Below are positions 44,549-52,763 of a stretch of 64,000 bases of DNA, one piece after another. A program made the position numbers and the translations under genes. This DNA is from UBA4615 sp046046245 (GTDB lineage Bacteria > Pseudomonadota > Gammaproteobacteria > Burkholderiales > Burkholderiaceae_E). How positions within the stretch are numbered: position 1 is the first letter of the stretch; the number at the start of each line of letters is the position of its first letter. The stretch lies in NCBI GenBank assembly GCA_046046245.1, contig JBJOKE010000003.1, forward strand, positions 310,001 to 374,000, given 5' to 3'. Under the pieces are notes generated by a model. The model worked only from the letters and a program-made list of their open reading frames with translations, searched no databases and was not told the origin of the DNA.

Positions 44549-45883
44549 ATGTCGAAGAGTCCGAAGGCGCCCGGCGCGCCGCCACGACGCGACCGGTCGC
44601 AGCGGAAGGAGGTCGAGCAGCCGCTGTTCCGGTCGGAGGTGATGCACGCGCGCCGCGGCCAGTGGCTCGGGCCCGTGCTGCTCGTCTCGCCGGTCTCGCA
44701 CGCGGTCTGGGCGCTGCTCGCGCTCGCCGTCTTCGTCGCGCTGGTCGCCTTCGCCACGTTCGGCGAGTTCACCCGCAAGGTCCGCGTCAACGGCTGGATC
44801 GTGCCCAGCGACGGCATGGTGCGCGTGTTCGCGCAGCAGCCCGGCGTGGTCGAGTCGATCCGGATCCGGGAGGGCGATACCGTGGTCCGCGGCGCGCCGC
44901 TGATGGTGGTGTCGGCCGAGCGGCGCAGCTCGGCGGTGGGCGCGACGCAGGCCGAGATCACCCGGCTGCTGGGTGCGCGCCGCGACAGCCTCGAGGTGGA
45001 GATCGGCCAGCAGCAGGCGCTGTTCGCGCAGCAGAAGGCGGCGCTGGAGCGGCGGGCCGACGCGATCCGCAGCGAGGTCGAGCAGTTCGGACGCGAGATC
45101 GCGCTGCAGGCCTCGCGCACCGAGCTGTCGGCCCGCGCCACCGAGCGGATGCGGGAGGTCGCGCGGCGCGGGGCCGCCTCGGTGCAGGAGGTCGACCAGC
45201 ACCAGGAGGCCGAGCTCGAGCAGCGCTCGCGGCTGCGCCAGCTCGAGCGGGTCCGCGCCGAGCGCCAGCGCGAGCTGGCCGGGCTGCAGGCCGAGATCGC
45301 CGACCTGCCGCTCAAGCACCGGACGCAGCTGGCGACCCTGCGACGCGAGATCAGCACGCTCGAGCAGGACACCGCCGAGTCCGAGGCCCGCCGCGAGGCG
45401 GTGGTGCTGGCGCCGCAGGCCGGCACCGTCACCGCGATCCAGGCCGAGGTCGGCGGCAACGCGACGCCGAACACGCCGCTGCTGAGCATCGTGCCGGAGG
45501 CCTCCCGCCTCGAGGCCCAGCTGTTCGCCAGCAGCAAGGCGATCGGCTTCGTGCGCCGCGGCCAGCCGGTCCTGCTGCGCCTGCAGGCCTTCCCCTACCA
45601 GAAGTTCGGGCACGTGCGCGGCACGGTCGAGTCGGTGTCGCGGGCCGCGCTGAGCCCGGCCGAGGTGCCGACGCAGCTCGCGGGGCTGACCAGCCTGCTC
45701 GGTACCAACGAGCCGATCTACCGGATCGTGGTTCGGCTCGAGCGCCAGGCGGTGACGGCGTACGGTGCCCAGCAGCCGCTGCAGCCCGGCATGCAACTGG
45801 AGTCCGACGTGCTGCTGGAGCGTCGCAGGCTCTGGGAGTGGGCACTCGAACCGCTGTTCACGCTGACCGGGAAGCTGTCGTGA
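44549..45883 (+). CDS. HlyD/CvaA-type membrane fusion protein
   Basis: 444-residue periplasmic adaptor of a type I secretion system. A single N-terminal helix (about residues 52-72) is followed by a lipoyl-like half (GDTVVRGAPLM), a long coiled coil rich in Glu/Gln/Arg (about 115-250), the second lipoyl half (VVLAPQAGTVTA) and a beta-barrel region. It links the ABC exporter whose start it overlaps to the TolC-like channel encoded upstream. The type matches microcin/bacteriocin exporters (CvaA, RaxA). Confidence 0.9.
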   Translation: MSKSPKAPGAPPRRDRSQRKEVEQPLFRSEVMHARRGQWLGPVLLVSPVSHAVWALLALAVFVALVAFATFGEFTRKVRVNGWIVPSDGMVRVFAQQPGVVESIRIREGDTVVRGAPLMVVSAERRSSAVGATQAEITRLLGARRDSLEVEIGQQQALFAQQKAALERRADAIRSEVEQFGREIALQASRTELSARATERMREVARRGAASVQEVDQHQEAELEQRSRLRQLERVRAERQRELAGLQAEIADLPLKHRTQLATLRREISTLEQDTAESEARREAVVLAPQAGTVTAIQAEVGGNATPNTPLLSIVPEASRLEAQLFASSKAIGFVRRGQPVLLRLQAFPYQKFGHVRGTVESVSRAALSPAEVPTQLAGLTSLLGTNEPIYRIVVRLERQAVTAYGAQQPLQPGMQLESDVLLERRRLWEWALEPLFTLTGKLS

Positions 45884-48024
45884 TCGATGCACTGCAGCGC
45901 GTGAACTTCCGCTTCCGGCGCGATCTGCCGACGGTGTTCCAGTCGGAGGCGGCCGAGTGCGGACTCGCCTGCCTCGCGATGATCGCCGGCTACCACGGTC
46001 ACGCCGAGGACCTGTTCGACCTGCGGCGGCGCTTCGGCGTGTCGCTGCAGGGCGCCCGGCTGACCGACCTCACGCGGATCGCCGAGCAGCTCGCCATGGC
46101 GCCGCGCGCGCTCCGGCTCGAGCTCGACGAGATCGGCCAGCTCGCGCTGCCCTGCGTGCTGCACTGGGACCTCAACCACTTCGTGGTGCTGAAGGAGGTG
46201 GTCCGCGGCGGCGTGGTGATCCACGACCCGGCCTCGGGCGTGCGCCGCCTGACCATGAAGCAGCTGTCGGATCACTTCACCGGCGTGGCGCTCGAGCTCA
46301 GGCCGACCTCGTCCTTCCAGCGCCGGAAGGTCTCGACGCCCCTGCGGATCACCGACACCATCGGCCGGATCACAGGCCTGAAGCGGTCGCTCGCGCAGCT
46401 GCTGTCGCTGGCGCTGGTCATCGAGCTGCTGCTGGTGATCGCGCCGTTCTTCATGCAGTGGGTGGTCGACAACGTGCTGGTGAGCGGCGACCGCGACCTG
46501 CTGGTGACGCTGGCGCTGGGCTTCGCCTTCGTGATGCTCCTGCAGGTGGCGTTCACGTCGATCCGGACCTGGATGCTGCTGGTGCTGTCGACCTCGCTGA
46601 AGGTCCAGGGACGCACCAGCGTGCTCACCCACCTGCTACGGCTGCCCAGCAGCTATTTCGAGACGCGCTACCTCGGCGACATCGTCTCGCGCGTCGGCTC
46701 GCTCGACACGATCCAGCATGCGCTGACGACCGACGTGGTCGAGGCGCTGCTCGACGGCTTCTTCGCGCTGCTGACGCTGGGCATCATGTTCGTCTTCAGC
46801 CCGATGCTGGCGGCGATCGTGCTGTCCGTCGCGGTGATCTACGGCTTGATGCGCTGGGCGCTCTACACGCCGCTTCGCGAGGCCTCGATGGAGGCCATCG
46901 TCTGGTCGGCGAGACGGGACAACCACTTCCTCGAGACCCTGCGCGCGATCAAGACGATCAAGCTGATGGGCGCGCAGAACATCCGCCGCGCGCACTGGCT
47001 GAACCTGTTCGTCGAGGCCATCAACCGCGACCTGGTGACGCAGAAGCTGCGCCTGGTGTTCCGCATCGTCGATGGCCTGCTCGACGGCCTGCTGCACATC
47101 GCGATCATCCTGCTCGGCGCCTCGCTGGTGCTGGACAACACCTTCTCGGTGGGCATGCTGCTCGCGTTCGTCTCGTACAAGGATCAGTTCGTCCAGCGGG
47201 TCACGGCGCTGATCAACAAGGCGGTCGACCTTCGGATGCTGCGGCTGCACGCCGAGCGTCTGGCCGATGTCGCGCTGGCCGAGCCCGAGCCGCAGAGCCA
47301 CTCGAGGGTCGAGGGCGCGGTGGAGTTCCGCGCGTCGATCGAGCTGCGCGACCTGCGGTACCGCTACAGCGAGCACGACCCCTGGGTGCTCGACGGCGTC
47401 AGCCTGAAGATCGAGCCCGGCGAGTCGGTGGCGATCGTCGGCGCCTCGGGCTGCGGCAAGACCACGCTGATGAAGATCCTGGCGAGCCTGCTGCAGCCCA
47501 GCTCGGGGGAGGTCCTGGTGGGCGGCGAGCCGATCGCGCACGTGGGGCTCGAGGCCTACCGGAGGGCGATCGGCGTGGTGATGCAGGACGACCACCTGCT
47601 CGCCGGCTCGATCGCCGACAACATCTGCTTCTTCGCGACGCGGCCCGACCGCGAACGGATCGAGCGCTGCGCGCGGCTCGCCGCGGTGCACGACGACATC
47701 CGGCAGATGGCGATGGGCTACGACTCGCTGATCGGCGACATGGGCACCTCGCTGTCGGGCGGCCAGAAGCAGCGCGTGCTGCTCGCCCGCGCGCTCTATC
47801 GCCAGCCGCGGATCCTGCTGCTCGACGAGGCGACCAGCCATCTCGACGTGAAGCTCGAGCGGGCAGTCAACGACGCGATCCGTCGCACGCGGATCACCCG
47901 GATCATCATCGCTCACCGGCCCGAGACCATCCGCTCGGCACACCGCGTGATCACGCTCGAGGGCGGTCGGGTCGTCGGGGACCTGCGGGTCGCGACCGAC
48001 GGCGGTCAGGCGGCGACCCGCTGA
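45880..48024 (+). CDS. C39-peptidase ABC exporter (CvaB/RaxB-like PCAT)
   Basis: 714-residue exporter that cuts double-glycine leaders and pumps the peptide out. The N-terminal C39 peptidase has the catalytic Cys27 (EAAECGLACL) with Gln21 as oxyanion residue, His100 (NHFVVLK) and Asp116 (HDPASG), so it should be active. Six membrane helices follow (about 165-440). The nucleotide-binding domain has Walker A GASGCGKTT near 520, LSGGQ near 625 and LLLDEAT. Start GTG 45880 overlaps the adaptor stop. The matching substrate is the Gly/Lys peptide encoded at 48161-48415. Confidence 0.95.
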   Translation: MIDALQRVNFRFRRDLPTVFQSEAAECGLACLAMIAGYHGHAEDLFDLRRRFGVSLQGARLTDLTRIAEQLAMAPRALRLELDEIGQLALPCVLHWDLNHFVVLKEVVRGGVVIHDPASGVRRLTMKQLSDHFTGVALELRPTSSFQRRKVSTPLRITDTIGRITGLKRSLAQLLSLALVIELLLVIAPFFMQWVVDNVLVSGDRDLLVTLALGFAFVMLLQVAFTSIRTWMLLVLSTSLKVQGRTSVLTHLLRLPSSYFETRYLGDIVSRVGSLDTIQHALTTDVVEALLDGFFALLTLGIMFVFSPMLAAIVLSVAVIYGLMRWALYTPLREASMEAIVWSARRDNHFLETLRAIKTIKLMGAQNIRRAHWLNLFVEAINRDLVTQKLRLVFRIVDGLLDGLLHIAIILLGASLVLDNTFSVGMLLAFVSYKDQFVQRVTALINKAVDLRMLRLHAERLADVALAEPEPQSHSRVEGAVEFRASIELRDLRYRYSEHDPWVLDGVSLKIEPGESVAIVGASGCGKTTLMKILASLLQPSSGEVLVGGEPIAHVGLEAYRRAIGVVMQDDHLLAGSIADNICFFATRPDRERIERCARLAAVHDDIRQMAMGYDSLIGDMGTSLSGGQKQRVLLARALYRQPRILLLDEATSHLDVKLERAVNDAIRRTRITRIIIAHRPETIRSAHRVITLEGGRVVGDLRVATDGGQAATR

Positions 48025-48114
48025 CCCGGGCGGTCCCCGGGCCGGTCGCGCGACCCGGTGCGCCGACACCGCCTTGGGTGGCCGGGGCGTCGGTTCCGCC
48101 GCCCCAGCCAGCGA

Positions 48115-48138
48115 AAAGGGCACCCGAAGGTGCCCTTT
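48115..48138 (-). terminator. Intrinsic terminator downstream of the Gly/Lys peptide gene
   Basis: A perfect 10-bp stem, AAAGGGCACC / GGTGCCCTTT. Read on the minus strand the loop is TTCG closed by C-G, a very stable tetraloop, and the 3' arm runs into TTTT. It lies 22 bases after the peptide stop on the minus strand and about 90 bases after the ABC exporter stop on the other, so it can serve both. Confidence 0.8.
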
Positions 48139-48160
48139 CCGTACTACTCAGCGGGTCCGA

Positions 48161-48415
48161 TCACCAGCGACGACGGCTGCTCTTGCCGAGGCCCTTGCCG
48201 CCGCCGCCGTCACCGCCGCCACCGCCACCGCCGCCACCGCCGCCGCCGCCGCCGCCGCAGCCGCAGCCCTTGCCGCCGCCGCCCTTGCCGCCGCCCTTGC
48301 CGCCGCCTTTGCCGCCGCCCTTGCCGCCGCCCTTGCCGCCGCCCTTGCCGTGGCCCTTACCCTTCTTGCCGCCGCCGGCGACACTCAACTGTTCCTCTAG
48401 GGACAGAACACGCAT
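48161..48415 (-). CDS. Secreted Gly/Lys-rich peptide with double-glycine leader
   Basis: 84-residue precursor. The N-terminus (MRVLSLEEQLSVAGG) is a textbook double-glycine leader (L-S-x-x-E-x-x-x-V-x-G-G), cut after Gly15 by C39 exporters. The core is GKKGKGHGK, then five GGGK repeats, GKGCGCG, a run of about 15 Gly, D, four Gly, and KGLGKSSRRRW. About a dozen Lys, two Cys, one His, one Asp; strongly basic. The start at 48415 has GGAG at the right spacing; ATG 48421 is too close. It faces the C39 exporter 136 bases away. No known family recognised; bacteriocin, signal or structural role are all open. Confidence 0.88.
   Translation of the reverse strand: MRVLSLEEQLSVAGGGKKGKGHGKGGGKGGGKGGGKGGGKGGGKGGGGKGCGCGGGGGGGGGGGGGGGDGGGGKGLGKSSRRRW
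48284..48346. repeat. 12-bp tandem repeat encoding GGGK units
   Basis: Five and a quarter copies of a 12-base unit (CTTGCCGCCGCC on the plus strand, i.e. GGC-GGC-GGC-AAG on the coding strand). One Lys codon is AAA and the others AAG. Copy number could vary by slippage and so change the length of the secreted peptide. Confidence 0.9.
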
Positions 48416-48655
48416 TGCCATCTCCAATTAAGGTGAGTCGAACAGGTTGCGTCCCGATCGGGCCGCTGTGCCCCTCGTGGTGACGGGAACGTCTTCGGTC
48501 ACACCGGGACCTATCGAAGCGTTGCATCACCGTGGCATGCCGTCGTTGCGATTGTTGGCACGGACGAGCGGAATTCGGTCTCCGATCGACGGAGACGGTG
48601 TCGGGATGCACGGGTGAACTAAGTCCTCGCAGTTCGGCGGCCACGGCCTAGACTG

Positions 48656-49120
48656 ATGCCATCCACGCCTCCCGACGCCCCGATGGACTGCATCGACTCT
48701 CCCGACCTCTGCATCCGCGACACCGGCACCGCCAAGGGAAAAGGCGTCTTTTCCAGACGCCGCTTCGCCGAGGGCGAGGTGGTCGAGGTGGCGCCCGTGC
48801 TCGTGCTCAAGACGGGCTACGACACGCTGCCCGCGCTGCTGAAGACCTACGTGTTCGACTGGACCGCGCTCACCGGCGTGCCGCGCAGCCAGGGGGTCGC
48901 GCTCGGCTACGGCAGCATGTACAACCACGACAACCCCGCGAACCTGCGCTACGTCGCCGACGCGCGGCGCGGCGTGATGCGCTACATCGCGGCGCGCGAC
49001 ATCGAGCCCGGCGAGGAGCTGACGATCAACTACAACGCCGAGGGCGGCGTGCACGAGTGGCACGAGGACGACAACTGGTTCGAGCGCGTCGGCCTCGAGC
49101 CGATCTCGTCGGCGAAGTGA
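48656..49120 (+). CDS. Small SET-domain protein lysine methyltransferase
   Basis: 154-residue stand-alone SET domain. It has the N-terminal GKGVFSRR (about 28-36, GxG-type S-adenosylmethionine loop), the N-H-x-x-P-x-N pseudoknot motif (Asn90-His91 to Asn96) and the catalytic EELTINY (Tyr126). SET proteins methylate lysine side chains of protein substrates. Post-SET zinc cysteines are absent. It is divergent from the Gly/Lys-peptide gene across a 240-base control region, and followed 8 bases later by the kinase-dioxygenase gene. ATG 48683 is an alternative start. Confidence 0.85.
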   Translation: MPSTPPDAPMDCIDSPDLCIRDTGTAKGKGVFSRRRFAEGEVVEVAPVLVLKTGYDTLPALLKTYVFDWTALTGVPRSQGVALGYGSMYNHDNPANLRYVADARRGVMRYIAARDIEPGEELTINYNAEGGVHEWHEDDNWFERVGLEPISSAK

Positions 49121-49128
49121 GGGCGATC

Positions 49129-51342
49129 ATGGGTGTGATGGACCACGGTTTCAGCGCCGTCCCGGGCCACGAGGACGCGATCGAATGGGCGCTGCGGCGC
49201 GTGCCGGCGTCGCGGCTCGCGACGGTCGAGCAGAACAACTGGGCATGCACCTACCGGCTCAGCGACCCGACGAGCGACCGCTACCTGAAGGTGGTGCCCG
49301 CCGCGCAGCGCGAGGCGGTCGTGCGCGTGCTCGCGGTGGCCGAGCGATTCCGCGACGAGGTGCCGGAGGTGATCGCCGCCGACGCCGAGCGCGGCTGGAT
49401 GCTGTTCGCCGACCACGGCGGCCATACGCCGACGACCGACGACGAGATGCCGGGGATCCTCGCCCGGTACGCGGCGATCGAGGCCCGGGCCGCTGCCTCG
49501 CCGACGCTGCTCGCCTGCCTGGAGCGGATCGACCCGGCGACCTCGGTCGACGCGCTGCTCGCGTTCCTCGCGCAGCCCGGCGAGGAGGAGGCGGAGACGG
49601 TCGGTGCCGCGTACTTCGTCGGCGAGGCCGAGGCGCGCCGCTACCGGGCGCTGTTCGCGTCGCGCGCCGCGCTGCTGCGGGCGCAGACCGCGCGCGGCCT
49701 GGCGCTGCCGCAGACGATCAGCCACGGCGACCTGCACCGCGGCAACGTCGCGGTCCGCGACGACGGTTCGGTGATGTTCTTCGACTGGGACGAGGTGGCC
49801 GCGGGGCCCGCGGGCCTGTGCCTGCACGGCGCGCTGCAGGGCTGCAGCCAGGCGACCATCGTGCTGCGGCGGCTCGCCGAGGGCCGCGAACCGCCGGCCT
49901 CGGTGGTCGCCGACCGTCTCGGGGCCTACGTCGACGGGCTCGTCGACGGTGGCTACGCCTCGCGCGAGGCGCTGCTCGACGGCCTGCCCGGTCCGCTGTG
50001 CGCGGGGGTGGCGTCGTTCGTCGCGAGCTACGGGCGCTATCCGGGCGAGACCCGCCGCGCCTCCGCGGCGACGATCATCCGCACCAAGCTCAGCGACCTG
50101 CTCGACCTGTGCGACTGGCTCGCCTGCGCCGACGCGCCGACCGCCGACGCCTGCATCGACGACTACGAGCGCCGCGGCGAGTGGCGCCGGGCCTTCCGCC
50201 TGGTGCAGGACCGGCTGTCGAAGTCGCCCGAGGACCCGGCGCTGATGCGCCGCTACGGCGCGCTCGCCTGGCGGCTGGGCGATGCCGCGCAGGCCGCGGA
50301 GGCGTTCACCGAAGCCCTCGCCCGCGACCCGGCGGACGCGGAGGCGCTGGTGGGGCTGGCGCGCTGCGCGGTCGCGCGGCTCGACTTCGACGAGGCCGGG
50401 ACCCTGCTGTCGCGCGCGGCCGCATCCGGCTCCGAGGCGGGCCGCGCCGCCGCCGCGGAGGTGGCCGGCCGGCTGGCCGCGATTCGCGCCGCGATCGTCC
50501 GCGCGGCCGAGGTCGGCAGCCTGCCGCGCTGGGAGGTCACCGCGGCCGAGCAGGCCGCCGGACGCCTCGAGCCCGACGCCGAGGCGCTGGTCGTCGACCT
50601 GTTCCGCCGCTACGGCATCGTGCAGCTCGACAACGTGTTCCCCGAGGCGATGGTCTCGGCGATGCAGGCGAGCTTCGCCGAGCGCTACGGCGACCACTTC
50701 CACGACGACGAGCATCCCGATGCGCTGGAGGTCGGCGACCGGCGCTGGATGCTCACGATGGCGCTCGACGACGTGTTCGGTCGTCCCGAGCTGATCGCCT
50801 CCGGGCTGATCCTGCCGGTGATGCGCCGCGTGCTCGGCAGCGAATGCATCCTGAGCGCCTACACCGCGGTGGTCTCGCTGCCGGGCAGCGAGGACCAGTC
50901 GACGCACAAGGACCACTCCGAGCTCTTCGAGGAGCACGGCTGGCTGATCGAGCACCCGTCGTTCGCCGCGCAGGCGATCGTCCCGCTGCTCGCGCTCGAC
51001 GAGCTGACCGGCGCGACGCGTGTCTTCAAGGCCTCGCAGCGCGTGCCGCTGCGCAAGTGCCCGGAGCTGCCCTCGCAGGACCCCGTGGTCCCGCTCGGCT
51101 CGTGCCTGCTGCTGGACTACTCGGTGGCCCACCACGGCCTGGGCAACCGCTCGGAGCAGGTCCGCCCCATCCTGAACCTGGTCTATTCGCGGCCCTGGTT
51201 CCGCGACTGCCGGAACTACCACCTCCAGCCGCCGCTGCGCTTCAGCCGCGAGTACTACGAGCAGGCGCCCGAGGAGATCCGCGGGCTGGTCGGCTGGTGG
51301 GATCTCGAGCGGCGGGCCGCGCAGTCCGAGGGGTACGAGTGA
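49129..51342 (+). CDS. Three-part protein: APH-like kinase, TPR, PhyH-like dioxygenase
   Basis: 737-residue fusion. Residues 1-330 form an aminoglycoside/hydroxylysine-kinase-type (APH) fold with catalytic loop HGDLHRGN (His199-Gly-Asp201) and Mg-binding FFDWDE near 218. Residues about 350-470 are TPR-like helices. Residues about 480-737 are a phytanoyl-CoA-dioxygenase-like Fe(II)/2-oxoglutarate enzyme with H-x-D (His593, Asp595), distal His in AHHG (668/669) and Arg in SEQVRPIL. Kinase and hydroxylase in one chain suggests hydroxylation followed by phosphorylation of the same substrate. Start ATG 49129 has AGGG upstream; it forms an operon with the SET gene. Confidence 0.85.
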   Translation: MGVMDHGFSAVPGHEDAIEWALRRVPASRLATVEQNNWACTYRLSDPTSDRYLKVVPAAQREAVVRVLAVAERFRDEVPEVIAADAERGWMLFADHGGHTPTTDDEMPGILARYAAIEARAAASPTLLACLERIDPATSVDALLAFLAQPGEEEAETVGAAYFVGEAEARRYRALFASRAALLRAQTARGLALPQTISHGDLHRGNVAVRDDGSVMFFDWDEVAAGPAGLCLHGALQGCSQATIVLRRLAEGREPPASVVADRLGAYVDGLVDGGYASREALLDGLPGPLCAGVASFVASYGRYPGETRRASAATIIRTKLSDLLDLCDWLACADAPTADACIDDYERRGEWRRAFRLVQDRLSKSPEDPALMRRYGALAWRLGDAAQAAEAFTEALARDPADAEALVGLARCAVARLDFDEAGTLLSRAAASGSEAGRAAAAEVAGRLAAIRAAIVRAAEVGSLPRWEVTAAEQAAGRLEPDAEALVVDLFRRYGIVQLDNVFPEAMVSAMQASFAERYGDHFHDDEHPDALEVGDRRWMLTMALDDVFGRPELIASGLILPVMRRVLGSECILSAYTAVVSLPGSEDQSTHKDHSELFEEHGWLIEHPSFAAQAIVPLLALDELTGATRVFKASQRVPLRKCPELPSQDPVVPLGSCLLLDYSVAHHGLGNRSEQVRPILNLVYSRPWFRDCRNYHLQPPLRFSREYYEQAPEEIRGLVGWWDLERRAAQSEGYE

Positions 51343-51357
51343 GGTTCACCCGCGGGC

Positions 51358-52257
51358 TCAGGGCAGCCGGTCTTCCTCGACCGTCACCCTGACCCTCAGC
51401 AGGCGTCGCGTCGCGCGCACCTGCCGGGTGTGGACCAGCCCCGCACGGTCGAAGTCGCGCAGCAGCGGCGGCCGCGGCGCCTCGAACAGGCGGGAGAGGT
51501 CGACGTCGCCGAGCGAGGGCGCGGCGGCGAGCACGTCGTCGAGGTCGGTGCAGGCCGACACCACGCACGGCAGGAAGGTCTGCCCGCGGGCGCGCAGCAC
51601 CCGCGCGCGGTGGTGACCGTCGACCAGCAGCAGGCGCCCGGCGTGGAGGACCGCGTGCAGCACCGCGGGGCCGCGGCCGAACAGCAGCTGCAGCCCTGCC
51701 TCGGCCGTGCCCGGTCCGGGGAGCGAGGCCGCCTCGTCGCCGAGCAGCAGCCGCGTGTCCAGCCAGCGCAGCGCGTCGTCGTGGGTCAGCAGGGTCATCG
51801 TGCCCCGCTCGAAGCGGGCGCGCACGCCGGCGAGCGCGGGCGTCGGCTCGAGCGGCAGGCAGGCCGCGGCGAGTGCGGCGTCGTCGATCTCCGCGGGCCA
51901 CCGTTGCCGGCAGGCCTCGAGCGTCTCCTCGCGCAGCACGCTGCGGGCGCTCATCGTCGCGTCGATCTCGATCAGGCCGAAGGACACCGGCACCCGCGAG
52001 AACGCGCGGGTCACCTCGGGGACCTGGACGAGCGCCCGGACGTGCTCCGCCATCGTGTCCGGGATCGGCAGGATGCCGGGGTCGTCGGCGCATCCCGCCT
52101 CGGACGCCTCGATCCGCGCCATCGCCTCGCGCGCGCTGCGCCAGAGGTCGATCAGCGCGTCGCGATCGGCGTCGTCGACGACACGCGAGGTGTGGTCGAT
52201 GAACGCCTGCAGCGAGGTGCCGGGCAGCAGGCAGTGTTCGGTGACGGCATCGTGCAT
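51358..52257 (-). CDS. ParB/sulfiredoxin-fold-like protein
   Basis: 299-residue protein. Near the centre is a ParB-type box, LLLVDGHHRARVLRARG (about residues 205-220), as in ParB N-terminal nuclease/CTPase and SbnI-like serine-kinase folds. No helix-turn-helix is evident, so DNA partitioning is unlikely; small-molecule or protein kinase activity is possible. Convergent with the kinase-dioxygenase gene (15-base gap). Start ATG 52257; a GTG at 52329 would add a low-complexity N-terminus. Confidence 0.6.
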   Translation of the reverse strand: MHDAVTEHCLLPGTSLQAFIDHTSRVVDDADRDALIDLWRSAREAMARIEASEAGCADDPGILPIPDTMAEHVRALVQVPEVTRAFSRVPVSFGLIEIDATMSARSVLREETLEACRQRWPAEIDDAALAAACLPLEPTPALAGVRARFERGTMTLLTHDDALRWLDTRLLLGDEAASLPGPGTAEAGLQLLFGRGPAVLHAVLHAGRLLLVDGHHRARVLRARGQTFLPCVVSACTDLDDVLAAAPSLGDVDLSRLFEAPRPPLLRDFDRAGLVHTRQVRATRRLLRVRVTVEEDRLP

Positions 52258-52429
52258 CGCGGGGGGGGCTCCGGTTCCCGTTTCGGCGCAGGGGGGCCCG
52301 TCGGGGGACGCCCGGGCGGAGTCTGTCACGCGGCGTTCGGGCCGTACGAGGCCGTCCGATGGGAGGGAGGCCGCGCCGGGCCGGACGGCGCAGCGTGCCG
52401 GCCGGCGGTCCCGGGGCGGCGGCGTGCGC

Positions 52430-52633
52430 TCAGTAGGTGGCGTCGCCGGTCATCGGCGCCTGCGCGATCGGCACCGGCAGGTCCGGCGCCTCCTCGTAGG
52501 CGGCCTGCGGCGTGATCGCCACCGGCCCCGGCGCCTCGGTCGGCCGGTAGGCCGGGCCGCCGCCCTGCAGCGCCAGCACCGCCATCCAGACGAATCCCGC
52601 CACCGCACCGCGTCCGATCGTTCCGTGGGTCAC
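52430..52633 (-). CDS. Small hypothetical protein with one membrane segment
   Basis: 67-residue reading frame from GTG 52633, with one hydrophobic stretch (GAVAGFVWMAVLALQ) and an acidic/Pro-rich tail ending MTGDATY. High third-position GC supports coding. No family recognised; start codon is uncertain. Confidence 0.45.
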   Translation of the reverse strand: MTHGTIGRGAVAGFVWMAVLALQGGGPAYRPTEAPGPVAITPQAAYEEAPDLPVPIAQAPMTGDATY

Positions 52634-52763
52634 CGTCGTGCTCCGTGTCCGCGGCGAACCGACGCCGCATCGGAAGCCAGCGTAGGCGAGACCCGCAGGG
52701 CGGATCGCCGCAACAGGCGGGTTCGCACACGGCTGTTCCGGCGGGCCTCCGGTCCGTGCGCGC

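Noticed and set aside
41526..44585. 1019-residue minus-strand frame
   Set aside because: Only its last 238 residues (from GTG 42242) are plausible; the rest is antisense to the TolC-like gene.
48206..48358. CRISPR-like regular repeats
   Set aside because: Unit is 12 bases with no spacers and is in codon phase; it encodes the peptide repeats.
48148..48400. Ala-rich frames on both strands over the Gly/Lys peptide gene
   Set aside because: They are repeat shadows of the GGGK array; only the minus-strand frame with the leader and ribosome site is credible.
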